Source: an uncultured Methanomicrobiales archaeon (lineage in GTDB: Archaea > Halobacteriota > Methanomicrobia > Methanomicrobiales > Methanospirillaceae). Taken from it: DNA of 64,000 nt. The notes under the pieces are model-generated. The model had not been told where the DNA came from, ran no database searches, and was given only the letters and a program-made list of their open reading frames with translations. How positions within the stretch are numbered: position 1 is the stretch's first letter; the number at the start of each line of letters is the position of its first letter. The position numbers and the translations under genes are program-made. The stretch lies in the NCBI GenBank assembly GCA_949320185.1, contig CASGHK010000023.1, forward strand, positions 1 to 64,000, in the 5' to 3' direction. Positions 10,565 to 19,407 of the stretch are shown one piece after another.

Positions 10565-11125
10565 ATGGTACGCAACAGTTCACAAGGTCTCGGTTCGGAC
10601 CAGAGATTCGTGTCCACGTTTCGCACCCTGCTGCTCGCCACCGACGGATCAGAGAACGCCAGGAGAGCGACCGAGACCGCGATAACGCTCGCCACCACAC
10701 TTCACCTCACCTCGGTTCTTGTGGTCCATGTCGTCGGCAAGGCGCCCTCCGAGGCGCAGCTGGTCCGCGGGGGTCTCGACGTCCACGCCCTGTTCGACCA
10801 GGAGGCCCGGCGGGCGGCAGAACCCTCCCTCGCCCGGCTTGACGAGGCCGGGATCAGGTACACGCTCCGCTCCTCGCTCGGGGACCCAGCCATAGTGATC
10901 CTCGGGCTCGTGGAGAAGGAGACGGTGGACCTGATCGTCCTCGGAAGCCGTGGGCTCGGCGCGCTCTCGGGCCTGGTGATGGGCAGCGTGAGCCACAAAC
11001 TGGTCCACCTCGCCCCGTGCCCCGTGCTGATCGTTAAACAGATCGGTCCCACGGAAGCTCGGCAACCCGGTCTGCCCGGTCTCCCATTTTGTACCCCTTT
11101 TTCTGCGCGACGGACGATGACCTGA
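10565..11125 (+). CDS. Universal stress protein (UspA family)
   Basis: TLLLATDGSENARRATETAITLA and VLGSRGLGALSGLVMGSVSHKLVHLAPCPVLIV. Confidence 0.9.
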   Translation: MVRNSSQGLGSDQRFVSTFRTLLLATDGSENARRATETAITLATTLHLTSVLVVHVVGKAPSEAQLVRGGLDVHALFDQEARRAAEPSLARLDEAGIRYTLRSSLGDPAIVILGLVEKETVDLIVLGSRGLGALSGLVMGSVSHKLVHLAPCPVLIVKQIGPTEARQPGLPGLPFCTPFSARRTMT

Positions 11126-11326
11126 AGACCTCCTCTTCGAAGGTGTAAGGTCAGACGCGACAGGGCCATTCTCCCTCCTCCCACACCGCACGGTGTCCGT
11201 GTGCATCGGCGTATCTCGAGCCCGGGGGGACCTTGATACACCAGAGGTTGTCCCGATTGGATATCTTAAGAATAATTGAACCGAAGAAACTGATCAGGTT
11301 CCCTTCAACGACATGAGCAATCGGAG

Positions 11327-11476
11327 ATGCACCGCAGCCTCTGTCAAATCCCTGGAACCAGCTTCACGAAAGCTCTGCATCCCCGATACGGGGTCGTCTA
11401 CCTCTGCGAGACCTGTCGCGAGAGGGAGCTGGTCGTCCTCCATCCTGCCGGGCGGGAGCTGTGCCTGCGACCCTGA
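11327..11476 (+). CDS. Putative 49-aa Cys-containing small protein
   Basis: MHRSLCQIPGTSFTKALHPRYGVVYLCETCRERELVVLHPAGRELCLRP with a CETC motif; below ORF-track length cutoff. Confidence 0.3.
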   Translation: MHRSLCQIPGTSFTKALHPRYGVVYLCETCRERELVVLHPAGRELCLRP

Positions 11477-11546
11477 CATCAACAGGTGCAGACTCCTGCG
11501 GTGATTGGTCTTTGACCCCTGCTCTCGCCGGCGCCACGGCGAAAGA

Positions 11547-12020
11547 CTACTCGCTTCTCTCATCGACCCGGTCTGGATCGGCCAGATGCTCCTCGAGGAG
11601 CCTCGCCGCGGTCTGGATCAGGCCCGGGCAGATCCGTGAGCAGACCCCCTGGACCCGCGCCGCTTCGGCTTCAGCCGGGTTCCCGAGGTTGTAGCCGAGG
11701 AGCTCCGTGCACGATATGGAGCCGTGCACCTTCGTGAACCCGGCGACGTACTCCTGGACCGCGGTGTACGTCCGCTCCCGAGCAGCGCGATCGGAAGGGT
11801 CCGAACTCCCGAACGCAAGACCCAGGACGATCACACCGCCCGATACCGCGCCGCAGACCTGGTCGGTGCGCGACATGCCGGAGCCGAAACCTGTCGAAAG
11901 GCGGATTGCCATCTCGGGGGTGAGGCCGAACTCTTCTCCGAAGCATCGGCAGATCGCCTGGGAGCAGAGGTGGCCCCCATCGAAGCAGGCAACAGCCCGG
12001 TCGATACGTTCATTCGTCAT
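11547..12020 (-). CDS. C_GCAxxG_C_C family redox protein
   Basis: CFDGGHLCSQAICRCFGEEFGL ... GSGMSRTDQVCGAVSGGVIVLGLAFG. Confidence 0.75.
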   Translation of the reverse strand: MTNERIDRAVACFDGGHLCSQAICRCFGEEFGLTPEMAIRLSTGFGSGMSRTDQVCGAVSGGVIVLGLAFGSSDPSDRAARERTYTAVQEYVAGFTKVHGSISCTELLGYNLGNPAEAEAARVQGVCSRICPGLIQTAARLLEEHLADPDRVDERSE

Positions 12021-12146
12021 CCCAGAAGAACCTGTGGTGCAGGCTGATAAGGGTAAGTTATCCCCGGTGCGCCTTCGTCTTCAAGTTCTCCCCGGTTACC
12101 CGCCAACGCGTCGTCCCTTGTGCCCCTGCCCTCTCCATCACATCCT

Positions 12147-12612
12147 CTCTGGCATGGTCCACCGGTCCAACACCATCGTGATGGCAGTGAAGGCCAGCGT
12201 GAAGGCGACGAGCGCGGCACGGTCAATCCACCCGAGAGATTGTGCGTCGGTGAAGGAATACCGGACCTGTTCGGCACAGAACGTGAGGTGGAAGCAGACC
12301 GAGCGGGACAAAGATCCCCGAGATGAAGACGAGCGGGAACTTGATCAGCGTCGAGAGCATCATGATGTTCGACGGCACATTGGTCGGCGGCACGGCGAGG
12401 AGCATCCGTATCATGGCGGGACGGCCGGACACGAGGAAGGCGAGCGACAGCTGACGGCGGCCCATACGAAACGCAAGCAGGCGGAAGACCGTATGACGAC
12501 CTCGTAGATCGGTACCGGCCCCTTTAGGGGGAAGACCCGGATGTCCTTTTTCCCGATCGCCCAGGCCCGTCGGACCTGCGCGGGATGGCCGGCCGGGTTC
12601 ACGCCGTTTCTT
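12147..12612 (-). pseudogene. Remnant of an ABC-2 type transporter permease
   Basis: N-terminal-like RRAWAIGKKDIRVFPLKGPVPIYEVV, then in other frames MIRMLLAVPPTNVPSNIMMLSTLIKFPLVFISGIFVPLG and VRYSFTDAQSLGWIDRAALVAFTLAFTAITMVLDRWTMPERM*; frameshifts and apparent internal deletion. Confidence 0.6.
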
Positions 12613-12749
12613 TCCCAGTCAACCGGACCTTTGAACGGAGACGGTGCCGGGGCCATCTGCGTCAGGTGCGGTCGATGTCGAGAGGAAGAGAGATGCCGAG
12701 GGGGCTCTTACTCGCGCGGAATGCCGATCCCTCGCCGTCGTATCGTCCC

Positions 12750-13361
12750 CTAGGTGCGCACCAGCTGGAACGTCTTTGAGTACGAGTTCCCATCGGTGGT
12801 CATGATGGTGCAGCTGGCCACGAACGGGGGCCCTGTCACCCAGTCACTGGGGGGGCAGAGCTCGGTGCCGTAACATCCAACCCAGGTGTACCCGTCGTCT
12901 ATCGTGGTGGTGTCCGTCACGGGGAGTTCGGAGGGTGGGATCCCAGCCTCGGGAAGACCCGCCCAACGCTCCATGTACCGATCGACACACTGCCTGGTCC
13001 TGCCGTCCTGCAGGGTGCCGGTGATCGACCACGAGACCTTCTGCAACCGGACTCCCGGCGGGAGGTGGCTCGCGTCGTATCTGGTCACGCTACGGAGGTT
13101 CCAGTGCCATTCGTAGAGCTTCAGGTCGTTATTCCAGGTCTTGGAGGGCGAGTAACTACCCACCACGGAGATGAAGGGCGGGGCGGGCGTGGGTGTCGGC
13201 GTGGGAGAGAGCGTCATCGTGGGCAGCGTCGTCATCGGAACGATCGTCCCGGTGAGGGGCCCGCCCTGGAGACCCGGGAGAATGAGACCGACGCCGAGTC
13301 CTATTATCGCGACCGCGGTGATCGCAGTCAGGAGCTGTATCCGGTTCATGGCACGTCTCAT
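12750..13361 (-). CDS. Membrane-anchored secreted hypothetical protein
   Basis: N-terminal TM/signal IQLLTAITAVAIIGLGVGLILPG, Pro/Thr linker SPTPTPTPAPP; decayed paralogue at 18.1-18.4 kb. Confidence 0.65.
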   Translation of the reverse strand: MRRAMNRIQLLTAITAVAIIGLGVGLILPGLQGGPLTGTIVPMTTLPTMTLSPTPTPTPAPPFISVVGSYSPSKTWNNDLKLYEWHWNLRSVTRYDASHLPPGVRLQKVSWSITGTLQDGRTRQCVDRYMERWAGLPEAGIPPSELPVTDTTTIDDGYTWVGCYGTELCPPSDWVTGPPFVASCTIMTTDGNSYSKTFQLVRT

Positions 13362-13475
13362 TCCCTTGGTGAACTCCGGTTCGGCGGAAAGACAATAAGT
13401 GTATCTATATTAATCGCAGTATTCGGTGCGGTGGTCCGCCGGCCCATCAGTATCCGCTCCCGCTGAGCCGGCGAA

Positions 13476-13785
13476 CGGGTACCGTCTCCTCGTCGAGCGG
13501 CTCAGCCTCCGGGCCCTTTCCAGGAAGCGGGCACACGTGGACCTCAGGACGAAGGACGCCGGGGCGAGCACGGAGCTGCGGACGTGGTTCGCCAAGATCC
13601 CATGAAGTGGGACGAATTCCGCCTCCGGTACTTCGATGAGATCAGGGGCCGGCCGGATGTCGTTGCCGTCCTTTGCGACATGACAGGGGACCACGAGGTG
13701 GTGACGTTCCGGTTCAGACCTCGCGACGAGGACCACAACAACACCGTCGCGCTGAAAGAGTTCCTCGAATCCAGAGTGAGACCGC
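13476..13785 (+). pseudogene. DUF488-family protein, frameshifted
   Basis: YRLLVERLSLRALSRKRAHVDLRTKDAGASTELRTWFAKIP* in one frame, then PMKWDEFRLRYFDEIRGRPDVVAVLCDMTGDHEVVTFRFRPRDEDHNNTVALKEFLES in another; matches recalled DUF488 layout. Confidence 0.6.
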
Positions 13786-14431
13786 GACGGGCCCATCCCG
13801 GCTCTTCCACCGGGCTCAGGGGGCGGGTTACCGTCTCGGAACGGCAGGCCGAATGCCGGTCGTGGTCGAGTGGTACATGGTGGGTTTCCTCCGGGCGGGA
13901 CGAGAGGTGGGAGTCTGGATCACCGTGCTGTTTGGCTCTTCGAGATCCTCTCTCCGACTTCCGTTGGGGTGTCTGTCCGATACCTGGCCCCCCAGGAAAA
14001 GGTTGCCTGATGCGATGCTTCCCTCACGATTTGCGGTATCGAGTCTCTCCCCGCTCGTTGGGCACTCGACCGGGACCGACGCCCCCGGAGGGGTCCGTGT
14101 CTCGAAAAGGCCGCGCTACAGGGCACGATCGAGTCGGACGCCCCCGGGTCCGCGTTGGAATCGGCTCCCAGGGCCTCCGTCTCGATCCTCCTATCCTGAA
14201 GTTTTCCGGCGATGAAGTCCCTGGTCTCTCCTGTCGACCTCTCCGCCCTCCCATGCACTGGTGGAGTACAGATAATCGGGATCCATGTCCGGCACGTTCA
14301 TGACTGCTGGGATACCTCCCGACAATGAATCGAAGGACGGTCACGGGACGGTCATTCCCGGGTGCCGAGTAGCATATTCAACGAAGTATTGCCTGGCATA
14401 TTATTATCTTCTCTAAATGTTATTGCATGGC

Positions 14432-15874
14432 ATGGACTCCAGAGGTTCTTCGTATCTGCTGGCGGCGGTCCTGATCGCCGTCTGTGCTGCTGTTCTTTTG
14501 GCCGGCTGCACCGGCACGCCGTCAGCCACGAGTAATCAGTCCAATGGAACGACCACCCAGGCCCAGAACGCATCCGCCGCCAATGCATCGGCGGCGCCGG
14601 GAGCGAATCAGACCTCCGCGGGTCTGGGCGCGATAATGGCGGGAACACCGGTACCGGAAGTATCGGTCTCTTCGGTACAGAAGGCGACCCAGGCTAACGC
14701 GACCACGTCCGGTACGGCGTCGGTGGGCCCCACGCCCACGAAGTGCACGACCGACTTCACGGCGAGCGTCACCTCCGGCGCGGCGCCCCTGACGGTCACG
14801 TTCACCGCCACCGCGCCGTGCGCAGCCCAGAAGCGGAGCTGGAACTTCGGCGACGGTGGTCCGATGGCCTCGATCGAGGGGGGCAAGGTGGAGACCTACA
14901 CCTACGCAACACCCGGGACGTACACGGTGAAGCTCTACGAGAAGTTCTACTCCGACGATCCGGCCGACACCCAGGGATTCTACGGAGGAGAGAAAGAGAA
15001 GGTCGGGTATGTCACCGTCACCGGGACGACATCTGCCACTGGAACTGCATCCGTCACCGGGACGACCTCCGCCAAGGCGACAGCGACGATAACGGGGACG
15101 GCGTCCGTCACTGGGACGACGACCGTGAGTGTTTCGCCCACGCACTGCCAGGCCGACTTCACGGCGAGCGTCACCTCGGGCCCGGCACCCCTGACGGTCA
15201 CGTTCACGAGGACCGCCCCGTGTGCCTCCCAGAAACGGAGCTGGAACTTCGGTGACGGTGGTCCGATGTCCAGCATCGAAGGTGGCCCCGTTGAGACCTA
15301 TATCTACGAGACGCCCGGAACGTACACCGTGAGTCTCTATGAGAAGTTTTACACCGACGACAACATTGAGGGTTTCTATAGAGATACCGAGACGAAGGTC
15401 GGGTACATCACGGTCACCGGGCAGGCAGTGAGCCCCACCCCCACGCACTGCCAGGCCGACTTCACCGCCGACATCACGTCGGGCCCGGCACCCCTGACGG
15501 TTACGTTCACCTCTACCTCGCCGTGTGACTCCCAGAAATGCATATGGTGGTTCAGCGACGACGGCCCGATGTCGACGATCGAGGGGGGCAAGGTGCAGAC
15601 CTATACCTTCGAGAAGGCCGGCACGTTCACCGTGAGGCTCTCGGAGAAGTTCTACGGAACCGGTTCCGAGGACTACTACCTCGATATCAAGGAGAAGAGC
15701 GGGTATATCCACGTAACTAATGGGCTGGTCATCAAACCTTCCCTCCACCTCACGGTCATCCCCACTATCAAGGTGACGCCGAAGATCACGCTCATCAAGC
15801 CGGGCGTGACCCTGGTGAAGGATAAAAAGGAGATCATCGTCGACCCGGTCGGACCCGTATCCGGGGGCGGCTGA
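14432..15874 (+). CDS. Surface lipoprotein-like protein with three PKD-like repeats
   Basis: Lipobox-like VLLAGC; three repeats of xxADFTAxxTSGxAPLTVTFTxTxPCxxQKxxWxFxDxGPM...GYxxVT; Thr-rich linkers. Confidence 0.8.
   Translation: MDSRGSSYLLAAVLIAVCAAVLLAGCTGTPSATSNQSNGTTTQAQNASAANASAAPGANQTSAGLGAIMAGTPVPEVSVSSVQKATQANATTSGTASVGPTPTKCTTDFTASVTSGAAPLTVTFTATAPCAAQKRSWNFGDGGPMASIEGGKVETYTYATPGTYTVKLYEKFYSDDPADTQGFYGGEKEKVGYVTVTGTTSATGTASVTGTTSAKATATITGTASVTGTTTVSVSPTHCQADFTASVTSGPAPLTVTFTRTAPCASQKRSWNFGDGGPMSSIEGGPVETYIYETPGTYTVSLYEKFYTDDNIEGFYRDTETKVGYITVTGQAVSPTPTHCQADFTADITSGPAPLTVTFTSTSPCDSQKCIWWFSDDGPMSTIEGGKVQTYTFEKAGTFTVRLSEKFYGTGSEDYYLDIKEKSGYIHVTNGLVIKPSLHLTVIPTIKVTPKITLIKPGVTLVKDKKEIIVDPVGPVSGGG
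14744..15025 (+). repeat. PKD-like repeat unit 1
   Basis: CTTDFTASVTSGAAPLTVTFTATAPC...GYVTVTG. Confidence 0.75.
15145..15422 (+). repeat. PKD-like repeat unit 2
   Basis: CQADFTASVTSGPAPLTVTFTRTAPC...GYITVTG; highly similar to unit 1 at nucleotide level. Confidence 0.75.
15449..15723 (+). repeat. PKD-like repeat unit 3 (more diverged)
   Basis: CQADFTADITSGPAPLTVTFTSTSPC...GYIHVTN. Confidence 0.75.
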
Positions 15875-16196
15875 CGTAATCCTGGTGAAAAGGCCCCTCG
15901 CCTCCTCCTTTCCGCGAGATGATGATGGTATCCCGGTTCTCCCGGACCTGTGGAGAGTCGGAAGAGAGGCCAGGCCACAAGGCACCTCTATCGCCCGATT
16001 CGATGAGAGCGTGAAGACGGTATCGGGCCGGCAGCCCATGGATGCCCGGGGGACTGCCGTCCCCCCTCCTGGTTGGCGTTAGCTGCAAGATGATCGGTAT
16101 GCACCCTCTTTTCGCCTCGCACTCTCTTGGAAAACATTTTTGTCTCTCTGGGTGCTACGGAGGCTTCGTCTCCCTTCCGGAGAGCAGGCTGATGCG

Positions 16197-17930
16197 ATGG
16201 AGAAAGGGCCATTGGTCATAGTCATCGACCCGGACGAACAGCTCAGCGAAGTCAGCCTGGACCTATGCTCAACCCCGGGATCCCCGGGCCGTGTGCAGGC
16301 CAGACCGTCTCTCGAGGCGATCATGGACGCCGAATCCGTCAAGCGTGTCCGCAGTGCGCTTCACGGCCCCCCGGTACCGCACCGTCTCTCGCTCACGCTT
16401 GAGGGGCCGGGACGGGCGGGCCAGGAGGCAGGAGCGGAGCTGAGATCCACCTGCGGTGGTGGTGGTGTCCTCCTCGTCTCTCCCCCTCCGGACGCCTGGA
16501 CGGCAGAAGACGCTGCCCTCATGGTCGAACGGTGCCCGGATGTCTTGATCTCGCTCCGCGTCCGTCCCGCACTCTCCGTCAGGTATGTGAATGCCGCCCT
16601 CCTGGAGGTGACCGGATATTGCCCCGACGAGGTCAGGGCTGAACCCTACCTCCTCCGTGACGCAGTCCACCCGGCAGATCTCTCGAGGCTCAGGTCGGAC
16701 CTGAGCGCTCCGACCGGGCTCTCAGCCCCGGTCCGGTTCCGGTTCCGCCATCGCACGAAGGGCTGGCGCTGGTTGGAACTCTCGGCGATGCCCTTCCTCG
16801 ACGAGGACGGCGAGGTCGTATTCGTCGAGGGGGTTGCCCGGGACGTCACACACCGGCGCCGGCTCGAGGAACAGTTCCGTCTCCTTGCCGAGCGCTCCCC
16901 CGAGATGATCTTCAGGCTCCGCCTCTTGCCGTCGTTCGGGGTCGACTACGTCAGTTCGGCCTGTAGAGAGATGACCGGCCAGCCGCCCGAGGCCTTCCAC
17001 AGCGAACCCAGGAAGGGATTGGTTCACCTCCACCCCGAGGACGAGCCCCTCTTCGAGGACTTCATCGAGCATCCCGAGCGGTTCGACAACAGTCCCTTCC
17101 GCCTTCGGTTCTGTCATCCAGACGGCAGGACCTGCTGGACCGAGTGGGTGGGGGTGCCGATCTACGACGATGAGGACCGCATCATCGCGATCGAGGGTGT
17201 CTGTCGTGATGTCACCGAGCGTCAGGCGCAGGAGGAAGTCCTGCGGGTCATGAACCAGAAGCTGAACCTGCTCGCCAGCGTCACCCGGCACGACACCCTC
17301 AACCAGCTGACGGTCCTGATCGGCGCACTCGAACTGGCCGGTACCGCGGAGGACAGCACCGAGCTCGGGTGGTTCCTGGACCGTGCCCGGTCGTCGGCGA
17401 ACATGATCCGGCGGCTGGTCGAGTTCACCCGCGACTACCAGGAGATCGGCCAGGGTCCGCCCGCCTGGGTCCCTCTCGCGCCCACGATCCGGCGTGCCGC
17501 CGACGCATTCTTCGGGTCCAGCCTCTCGATCCGGTTCCCGGAGACGGAGGTGACCATCCTGGCCGACGCCCTTATCGAGAAGGTCTTCTTCACCCTGATC
17601 GAGAATGCGCAGCGGCACGGTGGTTCCTCCCTTACTGAGATCAGGTTCCTGGTCGAGCCCGGCCCCTCCGGCTCTCTCAAGGTGATCTGCGAGGACGACG
17701 GCGCCGGTGTTTCCGCCGCCGACAAGGGACGGATCTTCGAGAGGGGATGCGGCAAGCATACGGGGTTCGGGCTCTACCTTGCGAGAGAGATCCTGGGGAT
17801 CACGGGCATGACGATCCGGGAGATGGGGGTGCCGGGGGCGGGCGCCCGGTTTGAGATAACGGTGCCCGCAACTGCCTACCGCACCCCGGTGCTGACCGCT
17901 CCGCTGTCCCCCGAGGTTCCACCCGCCTGA
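16197..17930 (+). CDS. PAS-domain sensor histidine kinase
   Basis: Two PAS domains, H-box LLASVTRHDTLNQLTVL, HATPase CEDDGAGVSAADKGRIFERGCGKHTGFGLYLAREILGITG; ATG at 16197 preferred. Confidence 0.85.
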   Translation: MEKGPLVIVIDPDEQLSEVSLDLCSTPGSPGRVQARPSLEAIMDAESVKRVRSALHGPPVPHRLSLTLEGPGRAGQEAGAELRSTCGGGGVLLVSPPPDAWTAEDAALMVERCPDVLISLRVRPALSVRYVNAALLEVTGYCPDEVRAEPYLLRDAVHPADLSRLRSDLSAPTGLSAPVRFRFRHRTKGWRWLELSAMPFLDEDGEVVFVEGVARDVTHRRRLEEQFRLLAERSPEMIFRLRLLPSFGVDYVSSACREMTGQPPEAFHSEPRKGLVHLHPEDEPLFEDFIEHPERFDNSPFRLRFCHPDGRTCWTEWVGVPIYDDEDRIIAIEGVCRDVTERQAQEEVLRVMNQKLNLLASVTRHDTLNQLTVLIGALELAGTAEDSTELGWFLDRARSSANMIRRLVEFTRDYQEIGQGPPAWVPLAPTIRRAADAFFGSSLSIRFPETEVTILADALIEKVFFTLIENAQRHGGSSLTEIRFLVEPGPSGSLKVICEDDGAGVSAADKGRIFERGCGKHTGFGLYLAREILGITGMTIREMGVPGAGARFEITVPATAYRTPVLTAPLSPEVPPA

Positions 17931-18059
17931 AAACCCGGGTGCGGGGTCGCTTCAGGGCGCGGGAGCGCCTCCCTTCGGGTGACGCACCCACTGCCCGAGG
18001 AATGCCAGGGCACAAGTCCTGCTGTCGGTGGACAGTGCGGTCAAAAAGTGGTTGCCTCC

Positions 18060-18440
18060 TGTGGACGGACGTTCAGATCCGTCACAACGCTACCCGCGTC
18101 CCCGTCGTCAATCGTTCAGGTATCCTTCACGGGAAGTTCGGAGGGCGGGATTCCCACCTCGGGCAGACCCGTCCCGTGTTCCATGAACTGGGAGACACAC
18201 TCTTTCGTCCTGCCGTCCTCAAGCGTCGCGGTGCTCGTCCTCGATCTCTTCTCAAGCAGGATTCCTGGCGGGAGGTGGCTTATATCGTCGTTTGTCACGC
18301 TGCGGAGGTCCCAGTACCAGTCAAAGAGGATCACGTTGTCATCCCATCTTGGGTGAATTGCTTCCGATCATCGAGATGAATGGCGGGGCCGGCGTGCAGG
18401 TCATCGTGGAGGGAAGTGTCATCGTTGCATGGTCGTGATC
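18060..18440 (-). pseudogene. Decayed paralogue of the secreted protein at 12750-13361
   Basis: WYWDLRSVTNDDISHLPPGILLEKRSRTSTATLEDGRTKECVSQFMEHGTGLPEVGIPPSELPVKDT*TIDDG vs WHWNLRSVTRYDASHLPPGVRLQKVSWSITGTLQDGRTRQCVDRYMERWAGLPEAGIPPSELPVTDTTTIDDG; in-frame TGA plus N-terminal frameshift. Confidence 0.7.
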
Positions 18441-18657
18441 GGTCCAATCAACCCGTGACCGATCCTCGAAGGTCCAGGGTGACAGAACCGGAAGATCCCA
18501 GCCTTATTATGGCAAACATCGAGCTAGAACCCGAGACGAACAGCGCTACTGTTATGTCGACCTGGTGCACAAGCGATACTATCGGCGAATATTATTGCCT
18601 TGTTGGACCTCTCAAGGCCCCATCAGAACCTAGCCTGAGGCCAGGAGTGCTATCAGT

Positions 18658-19407
18658 ATGACAACATCCCCCAAGAATCACCATCGGTTCTGTCCGAACT
18701 GCGGTGCAACCAGGACCGCGAAGCAGAAGCACTGCGGTTCGTGCGGAGGCCTTCTCCCGGAGATCCCCGTCTGCCCTCACTGTGGAGAAGAAGTCCGCAG
18801 CGGAAAATCCTTCTGCGGCACCTGCGGCGGCGCCCTTGAAACATCCGCCGGCCCGGCCCCTCGGGAACCTGCCCCCGTGATGCCCCCACCCCGACCAGCT
18901 GTCCCCTCTCAGGAGCCCCGATCTCACGTCGTTCCTTCCCCCCCGGCCCAGAAGCGTTCGGCTATCGGCTGGCTCGTGATCGCCGCCGTGGGGCTGGTGG
19001 CGATCCTGGGAGTCGGTCTTGTCGGGCTGGGACTGCTCGACGAGTTCCTGACCTCGACACCCTCGGGCCCTGACGATTACATCCCAACGACTGCCAGGAC
19101 GACGCCGGTGGCGACGCCGTACGAGGCATCGAGCGAGGACGTCGCCGGTGCGAAACAGGTTCTCACCGCTGCTGCCGGCGCTCTCTCGAGCGGGAACACC
19201 GCGACGTTTCAACAGCAGGTCTCTTCGTCGCTCCGTCAGTCCGGCGCAGTATCCCCTGAACAGGCGACCGCCCTCGCCCGGGCCTTCACCGATGCCCGGA
19301 TGATCCGGGCGGATGGGCCGGGGGTCATCTCGTGGGAGATGACCCTGGACGGAGAGACGGTTCCGTTCCAGACGATCATGGAGGAGGGCTCATGGAAGAT
19401 CTACTGA
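18658..19407 (+). CDS. Double zinc-ribbon protein with a transmembrane segment
   Basis: CPNCGATRTAKQKHCGSCGG, CPHCGEEVRSGKSFCGTCGG; TM IGWLVIAAVGLVAILGVGLVGLGL. Confidence 0.8.
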   Translation: MTTSPKNHHRFCPNCGATRTAKQKHCGSCGGLLPEIPVCPHCGEEVRSGKSFCGTCGGALETSAGPAPREPAPVMPPPRPAVPSQEPRSHVVPSPPAQKRSAIGWLVIAAVGLVAILGVGLVGLGLLDEFLTSTPSGPDDYIPTTARTTPVATPYEASSEDVAGAKQVLTAAAGALSSGNTATFQQQVSSSLRQSGAVSPEQATALARAFTDARMIRADGPGVISWEMTLDGETVPFQTIMEEGSWKIY

